A stretch of 64,000 nt of DNA from Haliea sp. (GTDB taxonomy: Bacteria; Pseudomonadota; Gammaproteobacteria; Pseudomonadales; Halieaceae), in contig JAHEBM010000015.1 in NCBI GenBank assembly GCA_024642245.1, positions 1 through 64,000 on the forward strand, given 5' to 3'. The notes under the pieces were generated by a model, which saw only the letters and a program-made list of their open reading frames with translations, did no database searches and was not told the DNA's origin. This document shows positions 46,065 through 54,859 of the stretch, piece after piece. Position 1 is the first letter of the stretch. The number at the start of each line of letters is the position of its first letter. Position numbers and translations under genes: made by a program.

Positions 46065-46667
46065 ATGAAATTTAACAAACTCATTCCCGCGCTGGCCATT
46101 ATGTCCACCGTACTGCTGGGCGCAGCCCCCGCCGTCACACTGGCAGAGGTCGAAATGGGAGCCTCAGGCGATGGCGAGCGTACGGTCGCCCGGCAGATAT
46201 CCGCCGTGATTACCGCGATCGATTACAAGACCCGCGATATCACCCTGGAAGGGCCGTTGGGCGAAGCGATTACCCTGAATGTCGGTGATGGCGTCAAGCG
46301 CTTTGACGAATTCGTAAAAGGCGACCTGGTTATGGCTACCTATGTCGAGTCGATCAGCGGCGAACTGCGCACTCCGACAGCGGACGAAATCAAGAACCCC
46401 TGGGTTGAACTCGATGCCGCCGGCATTGCGGAGGCAGGTATGCCCCCGGGTGCAGCAGTCGGTCGCGCTATCCAGGCCGTGTGTACCATCGAAGGCATGA
46501 ATCGCGCCACGGGTACGGTGACAGTGAAAGACCCCAAGGGTAATTTTCATGTCATAGCCGATGTGAATCCGGAGAAAATGGAAGGCGTAACGCTCGGCCA
46601 GACAGTCATCATCACCTACACCAGGGCGATGGCACTGACCCTGGAAAAGGCAGTTGTGGCCGAATAA
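46065..46667 (+). CDS. Secreted hypothetical protein
   Basis: A 200-residue protein from the ATG at 46065 with CGGAGAAC upstream; the longer ORF is not needed. The N terminus is a signal peptide (KLIPALAIMSTVLLGAAPAVTLA) that would be cut near residue 27. The rest is beta-rich with repeated short strands (SAVITAIDYKTRDITLEGPLG; TGTVTVKDPKGNFHVIADV), looking like two OB-like or barrel-like modules of a periplasmic protein. I do not recognise a named family. It is followed by two strong hairpins and a convergent lipoprotein gene. Confidence 0.75.
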   Translation: MKFNKLIPALAIMSTVLLGAAPAVTLAEVEMGASGDGERTVARQISAVITAIDYKTRDITLEGPLGEAITLNVGDGVKRFDEFVKGDLVMATYVESISGELRTPTADEIKNPWVELDAAGIAEAGMPPGAAVGRAIQAVCTIEGMNRATGTVTVKDPKGNFHVIADVNPEKMEGVTLGQTVIITYTRAMALTLEKAVVAE

Positions 46668-46685
46668 ATCCTGCCTGCGCAGGTC

Positions 46686-46737
46686 GGCGCCCGTAGGCGG
46701 GCGCCGGGCAATTTTCCGGGCGGGCTAAGGCCCGCCC
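46686..46737. terminator. Pair of GC-rich hairpins between convergent genes
   Basis: GGCGCCCG-TAGG-CGGGCGCC (46686-46705) is followed on the + strand by CAATTTT, and GGGCGGGC-TAAG-GCCCGCCC (46718-46737) is followed on the minus strand by CCGGAAAATT. Both are perfect 8-base-pair stems with 4-base loops in a 72-base gap, one for each convergent gene. Confidence 0.65.
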
Positions 46738-46739
46738 TG

Positions 46740-47090
46740 TCAATTGAGTACCTTGTAGCCCCGACCCCGGAGGCAGCGCTTGGTTACCTGGACCTTGTCC
46801 TCGGCCCCCTCGCTTGCACCCTTGGCGCCGCCAGTGACAGCGCCCACGCCGGCTGCCTTGCCCGCATCACCGGTTATGGCACCGATCAATCCCCCCACCA
46901 CCGCGCCCGAAGCAGCCCCGGTAGCGACCTTCTTGCCCGCCTGGACTTCGGCGGCATAACTCCTGCATTCCGCAAGATCCTGCTCGTAGCGGGACATGTC
47001 CACGCCCTGCCTGTCGATAATGATTTCATCGGTGGTGGTGCAGGCAACCAGCAGGGCCAGGGCCGCTGCAGTTAGCGCATAATATTTCAT
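46740..47090 (-). CDS. Lipoprotein with glycine-zipper domain
   Basis: A 116-residue lipoprotein. From the ATG at 47090 the signal peptide ends in LLVAC with the lipidated Cys17; the longer ORF start would bury this. A glycine-zipper region (GAASGAVVGGLIGAITGDAGKAAGVGAVTGGA, quoted in part) spans about 62-95, the pattern of SlyB/OsmB-like outer-membrane lipoproteins. Three further cysteines (one in ECRSY, one in KRCLRG) are unusual. Monocistronic, convergent with the secreted protein gene. Confidence 0.8.
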   Translation of the reverse strand: MKYYALTAAALALLVACTTTDEIIIDRQGVDMSRYEQDLAECRSYAAEVQAGKKVATGAASGAVVGGLIGAITGDAGKAAGVGAVTGGAKGASEGAEDKVQVTKRCLRGRGYKVLN

Positions 47091-47207
47091 GATAATCCCA
47101 GGGCCGCACAAGGCGGCGTTGCCGATTTCAGCAAAGGCTACCATGCCCGCCGGGGAAATTCCCCTTCGCACCACGACCACGCGGCGTAAACGGGGATTTA
47201 TTCAGGC

Positions 47208-48005
47208 ATGTCAATATTCCGTACGCAACAGCTGGTATGCTGGCCGCTGCCCTCGATAGAGATTGATGTGACCAGTACACTGCGAAAACTCCTGAAAGCG
47301 ATGCTCGGCAGCCTGCGGGACTTGTTGCCGATTTTCCTGGTGATCGTCTTTTTCCAGTTCGGCGTACTGCAGCAACCGCTGCCGAACGTGGGCCAGCTAT
47401 TACTCGGGGTGCTGTTCGTGGTGCTGGGCCTGACCTTTTTCATTCACGGCCTCGAACAAGGACTGTTCCCCATTGGAGAATCGATGGCCACAGCCTTTGC
47501 CCGCAAGGGTAGCCTGTTCTGGCTGGTGACATTCGCCTTTTGCCTGGGATTCGGCACCACGGTGGCCGAACCAGCCCTGATTGCAGTGGCAGCGGAAGCC
47601 GCCGACGTGGCCGCAGCGGGAGCCATGATCGAGGCCTCCGACACGGCCCGGGAGGAATATGCCACCGGCCTGCGTTACACAGTCGCCTTCTCCGTGGGCC
47701 TGGCCATCGTTATCGGGGTAGTACGCATCCTCAAGGGCTGGCCGCTGCAGTGGCTGATCATTGCCGGCTATGTACTGGTAGTGATCATGACGACCTTCGC
47801 TCCCGAGGAGATTATCGGTATCGCCTATGATTCCGGGGGTGTCACCACCTCGACAATCACGGTGCCCCTGGTCACCGCCCTGGGGGTAGGTCTGGCCTCA
47901 TCTATCCGTGGCCGCAATCCCATGATCGACGGCTTCGGGCTCATTGCGCTGGCTTCCCTCACACCGATGATCTTCGTCATGGGCTATGGAATGCTGATCC
48001 AATGA
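47208..48005 (+). CDS. DUF1538 membrane protein, first half
   Basis: An integral-membrane protein of 265 residues (245 if it begins at GTG 47268, which seems equally good). Seven or so hydrophobic helices are seen. The paired motifs [15 protein letters not shown] and [17 protein letters not shown] are the DUF1538 hallmarks, and both reappear in the next gene, so the two products are homologous halves that probably form one transporter. Its stop overlaps the next start (ATGA). Substrate unknown; association with PII and CBS genes downstream suggests regulated uptake or efflux of a small ion. Confidence 0.85.
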   Translation: MSIFRTQQLVCWPLPSIEIDVTSTLRKLLKAMLGSLRDLLPIFLVIVFFQFGVLQQPLPNVGQLLLGVLFVVLGLTFFIHGLEQGLFPIGESMATAFARKGSLFWLVTFAFCLGFGTTVAEPALIAVAAEAADVAAAGAMIEASDTAREEYATGLRYTVAFSVGLAIVIGVVRILKGWPLQWLIIAGYVLVVIMTTFAPEEIIGIAYDSGGVTTSTITVPLVTALGVGLASSIRGRNPMIDGFGLIALASLTPMIFVMGYGMLIQ

Positions 48006-48802
48006 GTATTGTCAGCGCCGTGGTGGAAGTGACGCTCAGTACCGTGCACGACGTACTGCCCATCGCTGCCATAATATTCGGCTTCCAGTTCCTGGTACTG
48101 CGACGTAAACCAGCCAATCTCGGCGCCATTCTGTGGGGATTCGGCTGGGTGCTGGTGGGCCTGTCCTTGTTCCTGCTGGGACTGGAATGGTGCCTGTTCC
48201 CACTTGGACGAATGATGGCGGAGCAACTGACCGACCCCGCTTTCATCCAGGCCAGCCACGGGCTCAAGGAAGGGAGTGGCGAAATCAACTGGAAAGATTA
48301 CTACTGGGTGTACATATTCGCCTTTACCATCGGTTTCAGCACAACCATAGCCGAACCCTCACTGATAGCCGTGGCCATCAAGGCCAACGAGGTTTCCGGG
48401 GGCGCGATCAGCATCTCCGGGCTACGGATCTCCGTTGCCCTGGGGGTAGCGGTGGGTATTTCCCTGGGCTGTTACCGCATCGTCGTGGGCGACCCCATCC
48501 ACTGGTACATTATTGGCGGTTACGTGCTGGTCGTTCTGCAGACAACCGTGGCACCCAGGCTGATTATTCCCCTGGCCTATGATTCCGGCGGCGTCACCAC
48601 CTCCACCGTGACCGTACCACTGGTGGCGGCACTCGGCCTTGGCCTGTCCGAAACAGTACCCGGGAGGAATCCGCTTTTCGACGGCTTCGGCCTGATCGCA
48701 TTTGCCAGCCTGTTCCCGATCCTGTCGGTGATGGCCTATGCCCAGCTCGCCGAATTTCGCGCCAGGATTACTCGCAGAAAAAGCAAAGACAACATAAATT
48801 GA
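48002..48802 (+). CDS. DUF1538 membrane protein, second half
   Basis: A 266-residue integral-membrane protein homologous to the preceding one, with [15 protein letters not shown] and [17 protein letters not shown] in matching positions and [17 protein letters not shown] near the C terminus (compare [17 protein letters not shown] in the first half). In many genomes the two halves are one DUF1538 protein; here they are separate but translationally coupled. A basic tail (RITRRKSKD) faces the cytoplasm, where the PII-like protein encoded 22 bases downstream could dock. Confidence 0.87.
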   Translation: MSIVSAVVEVTLSTVHDVLPIAAIIFGFQFLVLRRKPANLGAILWGFGWVLVGLSLFLLGLEWCLFPLGRMMAEQLTDPAFIQASHGLKEGSGEINWKDYYWVYIFAFTIGFSTTIAEPSLIAVAIKANEVSGGAISISGLRISVALGVAVGISLGCYRIVVGDPIHWYIIGGYVLVVLQTTVAPRLIIPLAYDSGGVTTSTVTVPLVAALGLGLSETVPGRNPLFDGFGLIAFASLFPILSVMAYAQLAEFRARITRRKSKDNIN

Positions 48803-48824
48803 ACTGTAGAACGAGGATATCACC

Positions 48825-49175
48825 ATGCACTTCAAGATGATCATCGTATTCGTTGAAGACCGCAAAACCGATGCGGTACTCACCGCGGCCCGTGAAAAAG
48901 GCGCAACGGGCGCCACCATTATCCACAACGCCCGCGGCGAGGGTCTGAAGGTCAGTAAAACCTTCTTCGGCCTGTCGCTGGAAACACAGCGGGATGTCGT
49001 GTTGCTGCTGGTGGAGGAACACCTTAGCAGGGTCATACTCGAGGAGATCAGTATCGCCGGCCATTTCGACAACGAGCCAGGCACCGGCATCGCTTTCCAG
49101 CTCGACGTGGAGGATGCGGTTGGCGTCATTGCCCAGGCCCAGAAAATCACTCACGAAGTAGAGGAGTTGCTGTAA
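48825..49175 (+). CDS. P-II family regulatory protein
   Basis: A 116-residue PII-fold protein. MIIVFVEDRKTDAVLTAAREKGATGATIIHNARGEG matches the PII N terminus, with a T-loop (GLKVSKTFFGLSLETQRD) lacking the uridylylated tyrosine of GlnB/GlnK, and LVEEHLSRVILEEI follows as helix 2. Such divergent PII proteins sense adenine nucleotides or other small molecules and gate partner transporters. Position between the DUF1538 pair and a CBS-domain gene argues it controls the DUF1538 transporter. Stop and next start overlap (TAATG). Confidence 0.85.
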   Translation: MHFKMIIVFVEDRKTDAVLTAAREKGATGATIIHNARGEGLKVSKTFFGLSLETQRDVVLLLVEEHLSRVILEEISIAGHFDNEPGTGIAFQLDVEDAVGVIAQAQKITHEVEELL

Positions 49176-49582
49176 TGCAGATGAAGAAGATCATCAAAGC
49201 GCGCGACGTCATGCACACGGACCACCTGGAACTCGACGGCTTGGCGACGGTGGCGGAAGCCCTGGAAGCCATGAAAGCCGCGGACGCCAGCGTGGTAATT
49301 GTCAGGAAGCGACACCAGCACGACGCCTACGGCATACTGCTGTTGTCCGATATCGCCAAGAAAGTGCTGGCGAAAGACCGGCCCTCCAAACGGGTCAACG
49401 TCTACGAAATCATGTCCAAGCCGGTGATCTCACTGGACCCTGATATGGACGTGCGACACTGTGCCCGCATGTTCGATCGTTTCGGCCTGTCCAGCGTGCC
49501 GGTGATAGAGAACGGCAAGGTAATGGGCATCGTCACCTACAACGAACTGGTGTTCAAAGGCCTGTGCGAGCTGATTGACTAG
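49175..49582 (+). CDS. CBS-domain protein
   Basis: A 135-residue protein made of one CBS pair (about residues 8-66 and 73-133), recognised from KARDVMHTDHLELDGLATVAEALEAM and YEIMSKPVISLDPDMDVRHCARMF, each followed by a short hydrophobic strand (YGILLLSDIAK; VMGIVTYNELV). CBS pairs bind AMP/ATP or similar ligands. No catalytic domain is attached. Starts by TAATG overlap with the PII gene, completing a four-gene operon (DUF1538, DUF1538, PII, CBS) that probably works as one regulated transport unit. Confidence 0.88.
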   Translation: MQMKKIIKARDVMHTDHLELDGLATVAEALEAMKAADASVVIVRKRHQHDAYGILLLSDIAKKVLAKDRPSKRVNVYEIMSKPVISLDPDMDVRHCARMFDRFGLSSVPVIENGKVMGIVTYNELVFKGLCELID

Positions 49583-49600
49583 TCGCCACTGAAAGCTTTC

Positions 49601-49639
49601 GCCAATGCCCAGATTGGCGCGCAATCCAAACTGGGTTGC
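49601..49639 (+). terminator. Two small hairpins after the DUF1538-PII-CBS operon
   Basis: GCCAAT-GCCCAG-ATTGGC (49601-49618) and GCAATCC-AAACT-GGGTTGC (49621-49639, with one wobble pair) lie just after the CBS gene stop. No T-run follows; the role is uncertain. Confidence 0.3.
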
Positions 49640-49703
49640 ACCGCCCTCGTCTATACTTCCTGCTGCTGGCAGATTTAAAGGCGCAAAAAAGAGGGATGAC
49701 TTC

Positions 49704-51539
49704 ATGAACAAAAACAAGCGGCCATGCCGTTTTTCAACGCGCGTTCGCGCGCTTGCAGCCCTGCTGGTGGCCGCCAGCGCGAACGGCGCCGCGGCCGCCA
49801 CCAGCGTCGAGGAAAACCCACAGAAAAACCTCTATTTCGGCGAAACCCACGTGCACACGGCCTACTCCCTGGATGCGTTCCTGGGGGGCACACGGCAGAC
49901 TCCGGGAGATGCCTACCGCTTTGCCAGGGGTGAAACCGTGGTGGTCAACGGCCAGCCCCACAAGATGCGCCGGCCACTGGATTTTGCCGCGGTCACCGAC
50001 CACGCGGAATACCTGGGCGAGATGTACGCCGCCCTGAACCCCGGGGCCCCGGGCCACGACATCCCACAAATACAGCAGCTTATCGGGCTGACTGACTTCG
50101 CGGAACGACGCAACTGGTTTATCGAGTACGTGGTGAAGAACAACCGGGGGGCCAAGCCCCGACACACCAGTTTTTACCCGGGGCCCGAAGCGGTCGCCAG
50201 CGGCTGGAAGGTGGTCACCGCTGCCGCCGAAGCGCACAACGAGCCCGGGGTATTCACCACCTTTAACGCCTTCGAGTGGAGCAGTGCCCCCGGCGGGGGC
50301 AACCTGCACCGCAATGTCATCTTCCGCGGCACCGCGGTGCCGGAGGTACCGATGGGCGCCTCCGACATCATGTACGAGGAGGGCCTGTGGAACTGGCTTA
50401 AAGCCCAGGAGGAAAAGGGCGCCCGCTCCATCGCCCTGCCCCACAACTCCAATGCCAGCAAGGGCAGCATGTTTCCCGGCAAGGATCATGACGGCAAGGC
50501 ACTGGACAGGAACTACGCCGAGCTTCGCGGTCATTTTGAGCGCGCCATCGAGATGATGCAGGTCAAGGGTAACTCGGAAGTGACCGCGCAGTTCTGGGCG
50601 GCGGACGAATTCTCCGACTTCGAAAACGCCAACTCTATCGCCCAATTCAGTGGTCGCGTGCCACTGAAAGAAAACTACGTGCGCTACGGCGTGGTGCAGG
50701 GCATGGCGGTGGAACAGGCCCTGGGAACAAACCCCTTCAAGCTCGGCTTTGTAGGCGGTACCGACAGCCATAACGGCCTGACGGCGGACGTGGATGAAGA
50801 CAATTTTGTCGGCGGCCACGGGGCCGAGGATGCCACCCCCGAGCGCCGCCAGACCGCCGAGGTTGGGGGCTGGATCGCAGCCCGGGAGCAGACACCCGGT
50901 TCGATCACCGCAGTGTGGGCAACAAGCAACACCCGTGAAGCGATCTGGGACGCGATCCACGAGCGCGAGGTATACGCCACCAGCGGGCCCCGTATGGCGG
51001 TACGATTCTTCGGTGGATGGGATTACAAGCCCGTCATGCTGGAGCGGGCCGATGTCATCGAACGGGCGTACAAGGGTGGCGTACCCATGGGCGGCGAACT
51101 CGTTAACCCCGGCAAGAAGGTACCGAAGTTCCTGGTACTGGCCAACAAGGATGCACTGGGTGCCAACCTCGATCGAATACAGATCATAAAAGGCTGGGTG
51201 GAAGCCGATGGCAGCACCCACGACAAAGTGTTCGACATCGCCTGGTCAGGCGAACGCCAGCAGGGAACGGACGGCAAGTTGCCCCCGGTGGGAAATACCG
51301 TGGACCTGGCCACAGCCACCTATCGCAATACCATCGGCAGCGACGAACTGGCAGCGGTATGGGAGGACCCGGAATTTGACCCGAGCCAGCGCGCACTCTA
51401 CTACGCCCGGGTGCTGGAAATTCCCACCCCGCGCTGGACCACTTTTGACTCGGTGCGGGCGGGTCTGCCCCTGCTGGAGAATGTACCGGCGACCCTTCAG
51501 GAACGCGCCTGGTCCTCGCCTATCTGGTACCAGCCCTGA
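49704..51539 (+). CDS. DUF3604 secreted protein with PHP-like motif
   Basis: A 611-residue protein starting MNKNKRPCRFSTRVRALAALLV, with GAGGGA upstream, a signal peptide of about 31 residues ending in AAA, and the DUF3604 domain over the rest. FGETHVHTAYSLDAF and FAAVTDHAEYLGEM are PHP-like metal-binding motifs; GTDSHNGL and TSGPRMAV further on complete the pattern. A metal-dependent hydrolase of the periplasm or surface is likely; the substrate is not known. It is common in marine gammaproteobacteria. The cytochrome b561 gene follows convergently. Confidence 0.88.
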   Translation: MNKNKRPCRFSTRVRALAALLVAASANGAAAATSVEENPQKNLYFGETHVHTAYSLDAFLGGTRQTPGDAYRFARGETVVVNGQPHKMRRPLDFAAVTDHAEYLGEMYAALNPGAPGHDIPQIQQLIGLTDFAERRNWFIEYVVKNNRGAKPRHTSFYPGPEAVASGWKVVTAAAEAHNEPGVFTTFNAFEWSSAPGGGNLHRNVIFRGTAVPEVPMGASDIMYEEGLWNWLKAQEEKGARSIALPHNSNASKGSMFPGKDHDGKALDRNYAELRGHFERAIEMMQVKGNSEVTAQFWAADEFSDFENANSIAQFSGRVPLKENYVRYGVVQGMAVEQALGTNPFKLGFVGGTDSHNGLTADVDEDNFVGGHGAEDATPERRQTAEVGGWIAAREQTPGSITAVWATSNTREAIWDAIHEREVYATSGPRMAVRFFGGWDYKPVMLERADVIERAYKGGVPMGGELVNPGKKVPKFLVLANKDALGANLDRIQIIKGWVEADGSTHDKVFDIAWSGERQQGTDGKLPPVGNTVDLATATYRNTIGSDELAAVWEDPEFDPSQRALYYARVLEIPTPRWTTFDSVRAGLPLLENVPATLQERAWSSPIWYQP

Positions 51540-51554
51540 GAAGGGCTGGCCGCT

Positions 51555-52100
51555 TCAGCCCCAGGGCAGCATCCGCTTCAGGGTGTTGTCCTTCTGGTAA
51601 TAGTGGTGAAAAAGCGCCGCCAGGGTGTGCACCGCAATAAGATAATAACCGATCTCCCCCACCGTCTTGTGGATGTCCTCGACGTTTTCGGCCAGATCCT
51701 TGTTTTTCGCGATGAGGGCGGGCAGGTCGATGCCATAAAAGGGTATCGGCTTGGCTTCCCCACTGAGCACCAGCCAGCCCCCTATCGGCATTCCGATCAT
51801 GAAGACGTACAAGGCAATATGTACCAGCTTCGCCGCAATGTCCTGCCATTTGGCGGGCCGGGGCTGGATCGCGGGGGTCACCTGGAACAGGCGCAGGGCA
51901 AGCCGCAACCAGACCAGGAAGAACACGGTTAGGCCAAGGGTAAAGTGCCAGTTCTTGAGCCCAACGCGCATGGCGCTACCCTTGGGAAACGACTCGTGCA
52001 GTTCCATACAGGCATAAACCGCTACCAGGAGGAAAAACATCAGCCAGTGCATCGCAATGGACAGTGAGCCGTAGCGCACAGGCGTGTTGACCAAACTCAT
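51555..52100 (-). CDS. Cytochrome b561 family protein
   Basis: A 181-residue four-helix membrane cytochrome. Heme-ligand histidines are visible in SIAMHWLMF, KNWHFTLG, KLVHIALY and IAVHTLAALFHHYY. It is the bacterial cytochrome b561 type (CybB-like), passing electrons between quinol and periplasmic acceptors such as superoxide. It starts at the ATG at 52100, close to a divergent 366-base gap shared with the TonB receptor gene. Convergent with the DUF3604 gene. Confidence 0.92.
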   Translation of the reverse strand: MSLVNTPVRYGSLSIAMHWLMFFLLVAVYACMELHESFPKGSAMRVGLKNWHFTLGLTVFFLVWLRLALRLFQVTPAIQPRPAKWQDIAAKLVHIALYVFMIGMPIGGWLVLSGEAKPIPFYGIDLPALIAKNKDLAENVEDIHKTVGEIGYYLIAVHTLAALFHHYYQKDNTLKRMLPWG

Positions 52101-52310
52101 ACATCTCTCCCGACCTTATAAACGAATGAGGACAATGATCGCCCTTCCACGCCTCGGTGTCGATATATCCTGAAGCGATTCAGCATGTCGCTTGATCCAG
52201 CGCAATCAGCCGGAAAAAACCACTGCCTTCGAACTTGCCGCCCTGGCTTGACACGCGCCACGCCAATAGCCGTCGCGCTGCCCCGCGGACTGTCGCGGAC
52301 AGGCAGGGAG

Positions 52311-52352
52311 GGTATCTCGCCGCTCCCACTCGGCATTCCCTGGCGAGATACC
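52311..52352. promoter_or_regulatory. Perfect 11-base inverted repeat upstream of the TonB receptor gene
   Basis: GGTATCTCGCC (52311-52321) and GGCGAGATACC (52342-52352) are perfect inverted repeats with a 20-base spacer, in the 366-base gap 52101-52466 about 115 bases before the receptor ATG. The gap otherwise shows no gene. It could be a dimeric-regulator operator or an mRNA leader hairpin. Confidence 0.5.
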
Positions 52353-52466
52353 ACTGAATTTTCGCCCCGGACTGTCACCTGCGCGACAAGTACAGGCCGA
52401 TGTTTCGTTGTAATTTGTGTGTCCCGGAATATTCCACAGATAGCGTCACACTAACGAGGCCTGTCC

Positions 52467-54836
52467 ATGACACACACACCGCACGCTCCACTGAACCTGC
52501 TCTTTGCTGCCACAACCGCGGCTGTGCTCAGCTTACCGGCGCTGGCCCAACCGGCAGGCATGCTCGAGGAAGTCATCGTCACCGCGCAGAAGCGGGCCGA
52601 GGACCTGCAGGATACGGCCATTGCAATCTCCTCCATCAGCAGCGCCGCGATGGATGACCTGAACATCAACAACAGCGAGGACTACGAGGCGATCGTGCCC
52701 TCCCTGTCGGTGCGCACCTCGCCCAACCGCCTGTTCCTGCGCGGCATTGGCCGGGTCACCAACAGCCTGGGTACCGAGCCGGGTGTCGCCGTCTACCTGG
52801 ACCAGATCTACACCTCGGAGATCGGCGTCCTGGGCCGCGCGAGCTCGCTTACCACGCAGCAGGTCGATGTTTTACGCGGACCCCAGGGCACCCTGTTTGG
52901 CCGCAATGCCACCGGCGGGGCCGTCAGTGTTACCTCGAAACGGCCCACAGAGGAGTTCGAACACGAACTGCGGGCGACCGGCGGCAATTACGGTACGTTC
53001 AACTGGGGCGGCGCCTCCTCCGGCCCGATTACCGACGGCCTCGGCTATCGCGTTTACGCCTACGGCGACAGCCACGACGGCTACGTCAAGAACCAGGGCG
53101 GCAAGGATATCTTCGACGAGGACCACACCGGATTCGGCGCCCAGCTCAGCTGGGATGCCACCGACAAGCTGAACATCTGGCTCAGCTGGGCTTCGGACCG
53201 CACCGATGATATCCGCAGCGGAGTCAACTTTGGCGGCTACCTGATTACGCCCTACCAGCCTGCCCTGAAAACCCAGGATGGGTTCCTCTATAGCGAACAG
53301 TACCAGTGGGATCGGGTAAACCCGGCGGTGAAGGACCGCTATAAGGTCGACCAGAACGACGAGCTCAGGACCAAGGACTTCAATAACAACAAGTACATCA
53401 CCCATATCACCTGGGACCTGGACGATGTCACGGCAAAGTATATCGGGGGTTATTTCGATGGCGACTACACCGCCAAAAACGGCGACCTGGGAAATACCTC
53501 AAACCCGGATGTGCGTGTTGTCGAGGGTGCAGAGCAAAACTCCAGGAGCTACAGCCATGAGCTGCAGTTGATTTCCGCCGACGATGGCCCGCTGCAATGG
53601 GTGACCGGCCTGTACTACTACCATCAGGAAGTCGAACAGCCCTACACCATTGCCAGCCTGCAAGCCGACTACCTGGCAAATACTGTACCGGCTGATGATT
53701 ACTACAACAAGGCTGCGGTCCAGCCCAATCTCAACCCGCGGGACCACTGGCAGTACTGGCAGAACGGTGACCTTGAGGTAGATTCCTACGCGGCCTATGC
53801 GGACGCCAATTATACCTTTAACGAGAGCTGGAAACTGACGGCCGGTATTCGCTACTCCTATGATGAAAAGGAAGGCACCGAGGCAAACTATATCGTCGCC
53901 GATCCCAACGCGGTCCCCGGCGCCTCTGCCCTGTTCCCGGTCTGGGCGGCCCTGGGCTTCCCTGCCGATTGTTGCGGTTTCCTCAGTGCGGATCCGGCAC
54001 TGAACACGCGCAAGATCGACGACGACTGGAGCAATGTCTCGGGTCGCGCCGTGATCGACTACATGTATAGCGACGACCAGATGCTGTACGCCAGCGTATC
54101 CACCGGCTACAAGGCGGGCGGTTTCCGGCTCGGCTCCCTGCAGGAAAATCCCAGCTTTGATCCGGAAGAGGTGACCTCTTACGAGATCGGCTACAAGGGT
54201 ACCTATGCCGATGTGCTGCGGGTCAACGCGGCCGCTTATTTTTATGACTACAGCGATATGCAGGTACTGGTGCCTTACCTGAATGACGTGAACCTGCCGG
54301 TGAGCGAGATCGTCAACGCCGACAAGGCTGAAATAAAGGGCTTTGAAGTGGAGGCCACCTGGCTGGCCACCGAAAACCTCACCCTGATGGCCAATTACAG
54401 CTACATCGACGGCGAATACACCGAGTTTTGCTGCGCCCTGGATACCATTGCCGATCCGGACTCGACCCAGGAAATAGACCTGTCGGGCAATCCCCTCACC
54501 CAGTCGCCCGAGAACAAGATTTTCACCAATGCAAGCTACTCCTGGCGCACGGACACCATGGGCGAGTTCGTATTGTCCGGCAGCTATTCCTGGGTCGATG
54601 AGCGCCAATACGATGTTTTCAACACAAACGACACCCTGGCGGATTCCTACTACCGGGTAGATGCCAGCCTGACCTGGTTCAGTACCGCCGAAGAGTTCCG
54701 GGTGATCCTCAGCGGCAAGAACCTGACCGGGGAGGAAACCTGGGTCAGCCTGAACCGGCTCAATGAATTCGGCGCCATCAGCGGCTATGCCAACGAGCCG
54801 CTCACCTACAGCCTTGAAGTCCAGTACTTCTTCTAG
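52467..54836 (+). CDS. TonB-dependent outer-membrane receptor
   Basis: A 789-residue receptor. Signal peptide (about 1-27, ending ALA). The TonB box lies at EEVIVTAQKR, directly followed by the plug domain (SSISSAAMDDLNINNSEDYEAI ... DVLRGPQGTLFGRNATGGAV, with the conserved RGP-GTLFGRN motif), then a 22-strand barrel ending in YSLEVQYFF with the terminal Phe. The plug form is that of the large receptor group abundant in sphingomonads and Halieaceae, often for aromatic, steroid or lipidic substrates. A surface loop contains paired cysteines (DCCG; FCCAL). It lies before a wax-ester/fatty-acid gene set, which may hint at a lipidic ligand. Confidence 0.93.
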   Translation: MTHTPHAPLNLLFAATTAAVLSLPALAQPAGMLEEVIVTAQKRAEDLQDTAIAISSISSAAMDDLNINNSEDYEAIVPSLSVRTSPNRLFLRGIGRVTNSLGTEPGVAVYLDQIYTSEIGVLGRASSLTTQQVDVLRGPQGTLFGRNATGGAVSVTSKRPTEEFEHELRATGGNYGTFNWGGASSGPITDGLGYRVYAYGDSHDGYVKNQGGKDIFDEDHTGFGAQLSWDATDKLNIWLSWASDRTDDIRSGVNFGGYLITPYQPALKTQDGFLYSEQYQWDRVNPAVKDRYKVDQNDELRTKDFNNNKYITHITWDLDDVTAKYIGGYFDGDYTAKNGDLGNTSNPDVRVVEGAEQNSRSYSHELQLISADDGPLQWVTGLYYYHQEVEQPYTIASLQADYLANTVPADDYYNKAAVQPNLNPRDHWQYWQNGDLEVDSYAAYADANYTFNESWKLTAGIRYSYDEKEGTEANYIVADPNAVPGASALFPVWAALGFPADCCGFLSADPALNTRKIDDDWSNVSGRAVIDYMYSDDQMLYASVSTGYKAGGFRLGSLQENPSFDPEEVTSYEIGYKGTYADVLRVNAAAYFYDYSDMQVLVPYLNDVNLPVSEIVNADKAEIKGFEVEATWLATENLTLMANYSYIDGEYTEFCCALDTIADPDSTQEIDLSGNPLTQSPENKIFTNASYSWRTDTMGEFVLSGSYSWVDERQYDVFNTNDTLADSYYRVDASLTWFSTAEEFRVILSGKNLTGEETWVSLNRLNEFGAISGYANEPLTYSLEVQYFF

Positions 54837-54859
54837 ACCCGTGGCCCGGAGACAACGAG

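Noticed and set aside
49734-51221. 495-residue minus-strand ORF inside the DUF3604 gene
   Set aside because: It is a shadow of the DUF3604 reading frame, which has a signal peptide, ribosome-binding site and conserved metal motifs.
53499-54608. 369-residue minus-strand ORF inside the TonB receptor
   Set aside because: It lies wholly within the receptor gene and has no recognisable domain.
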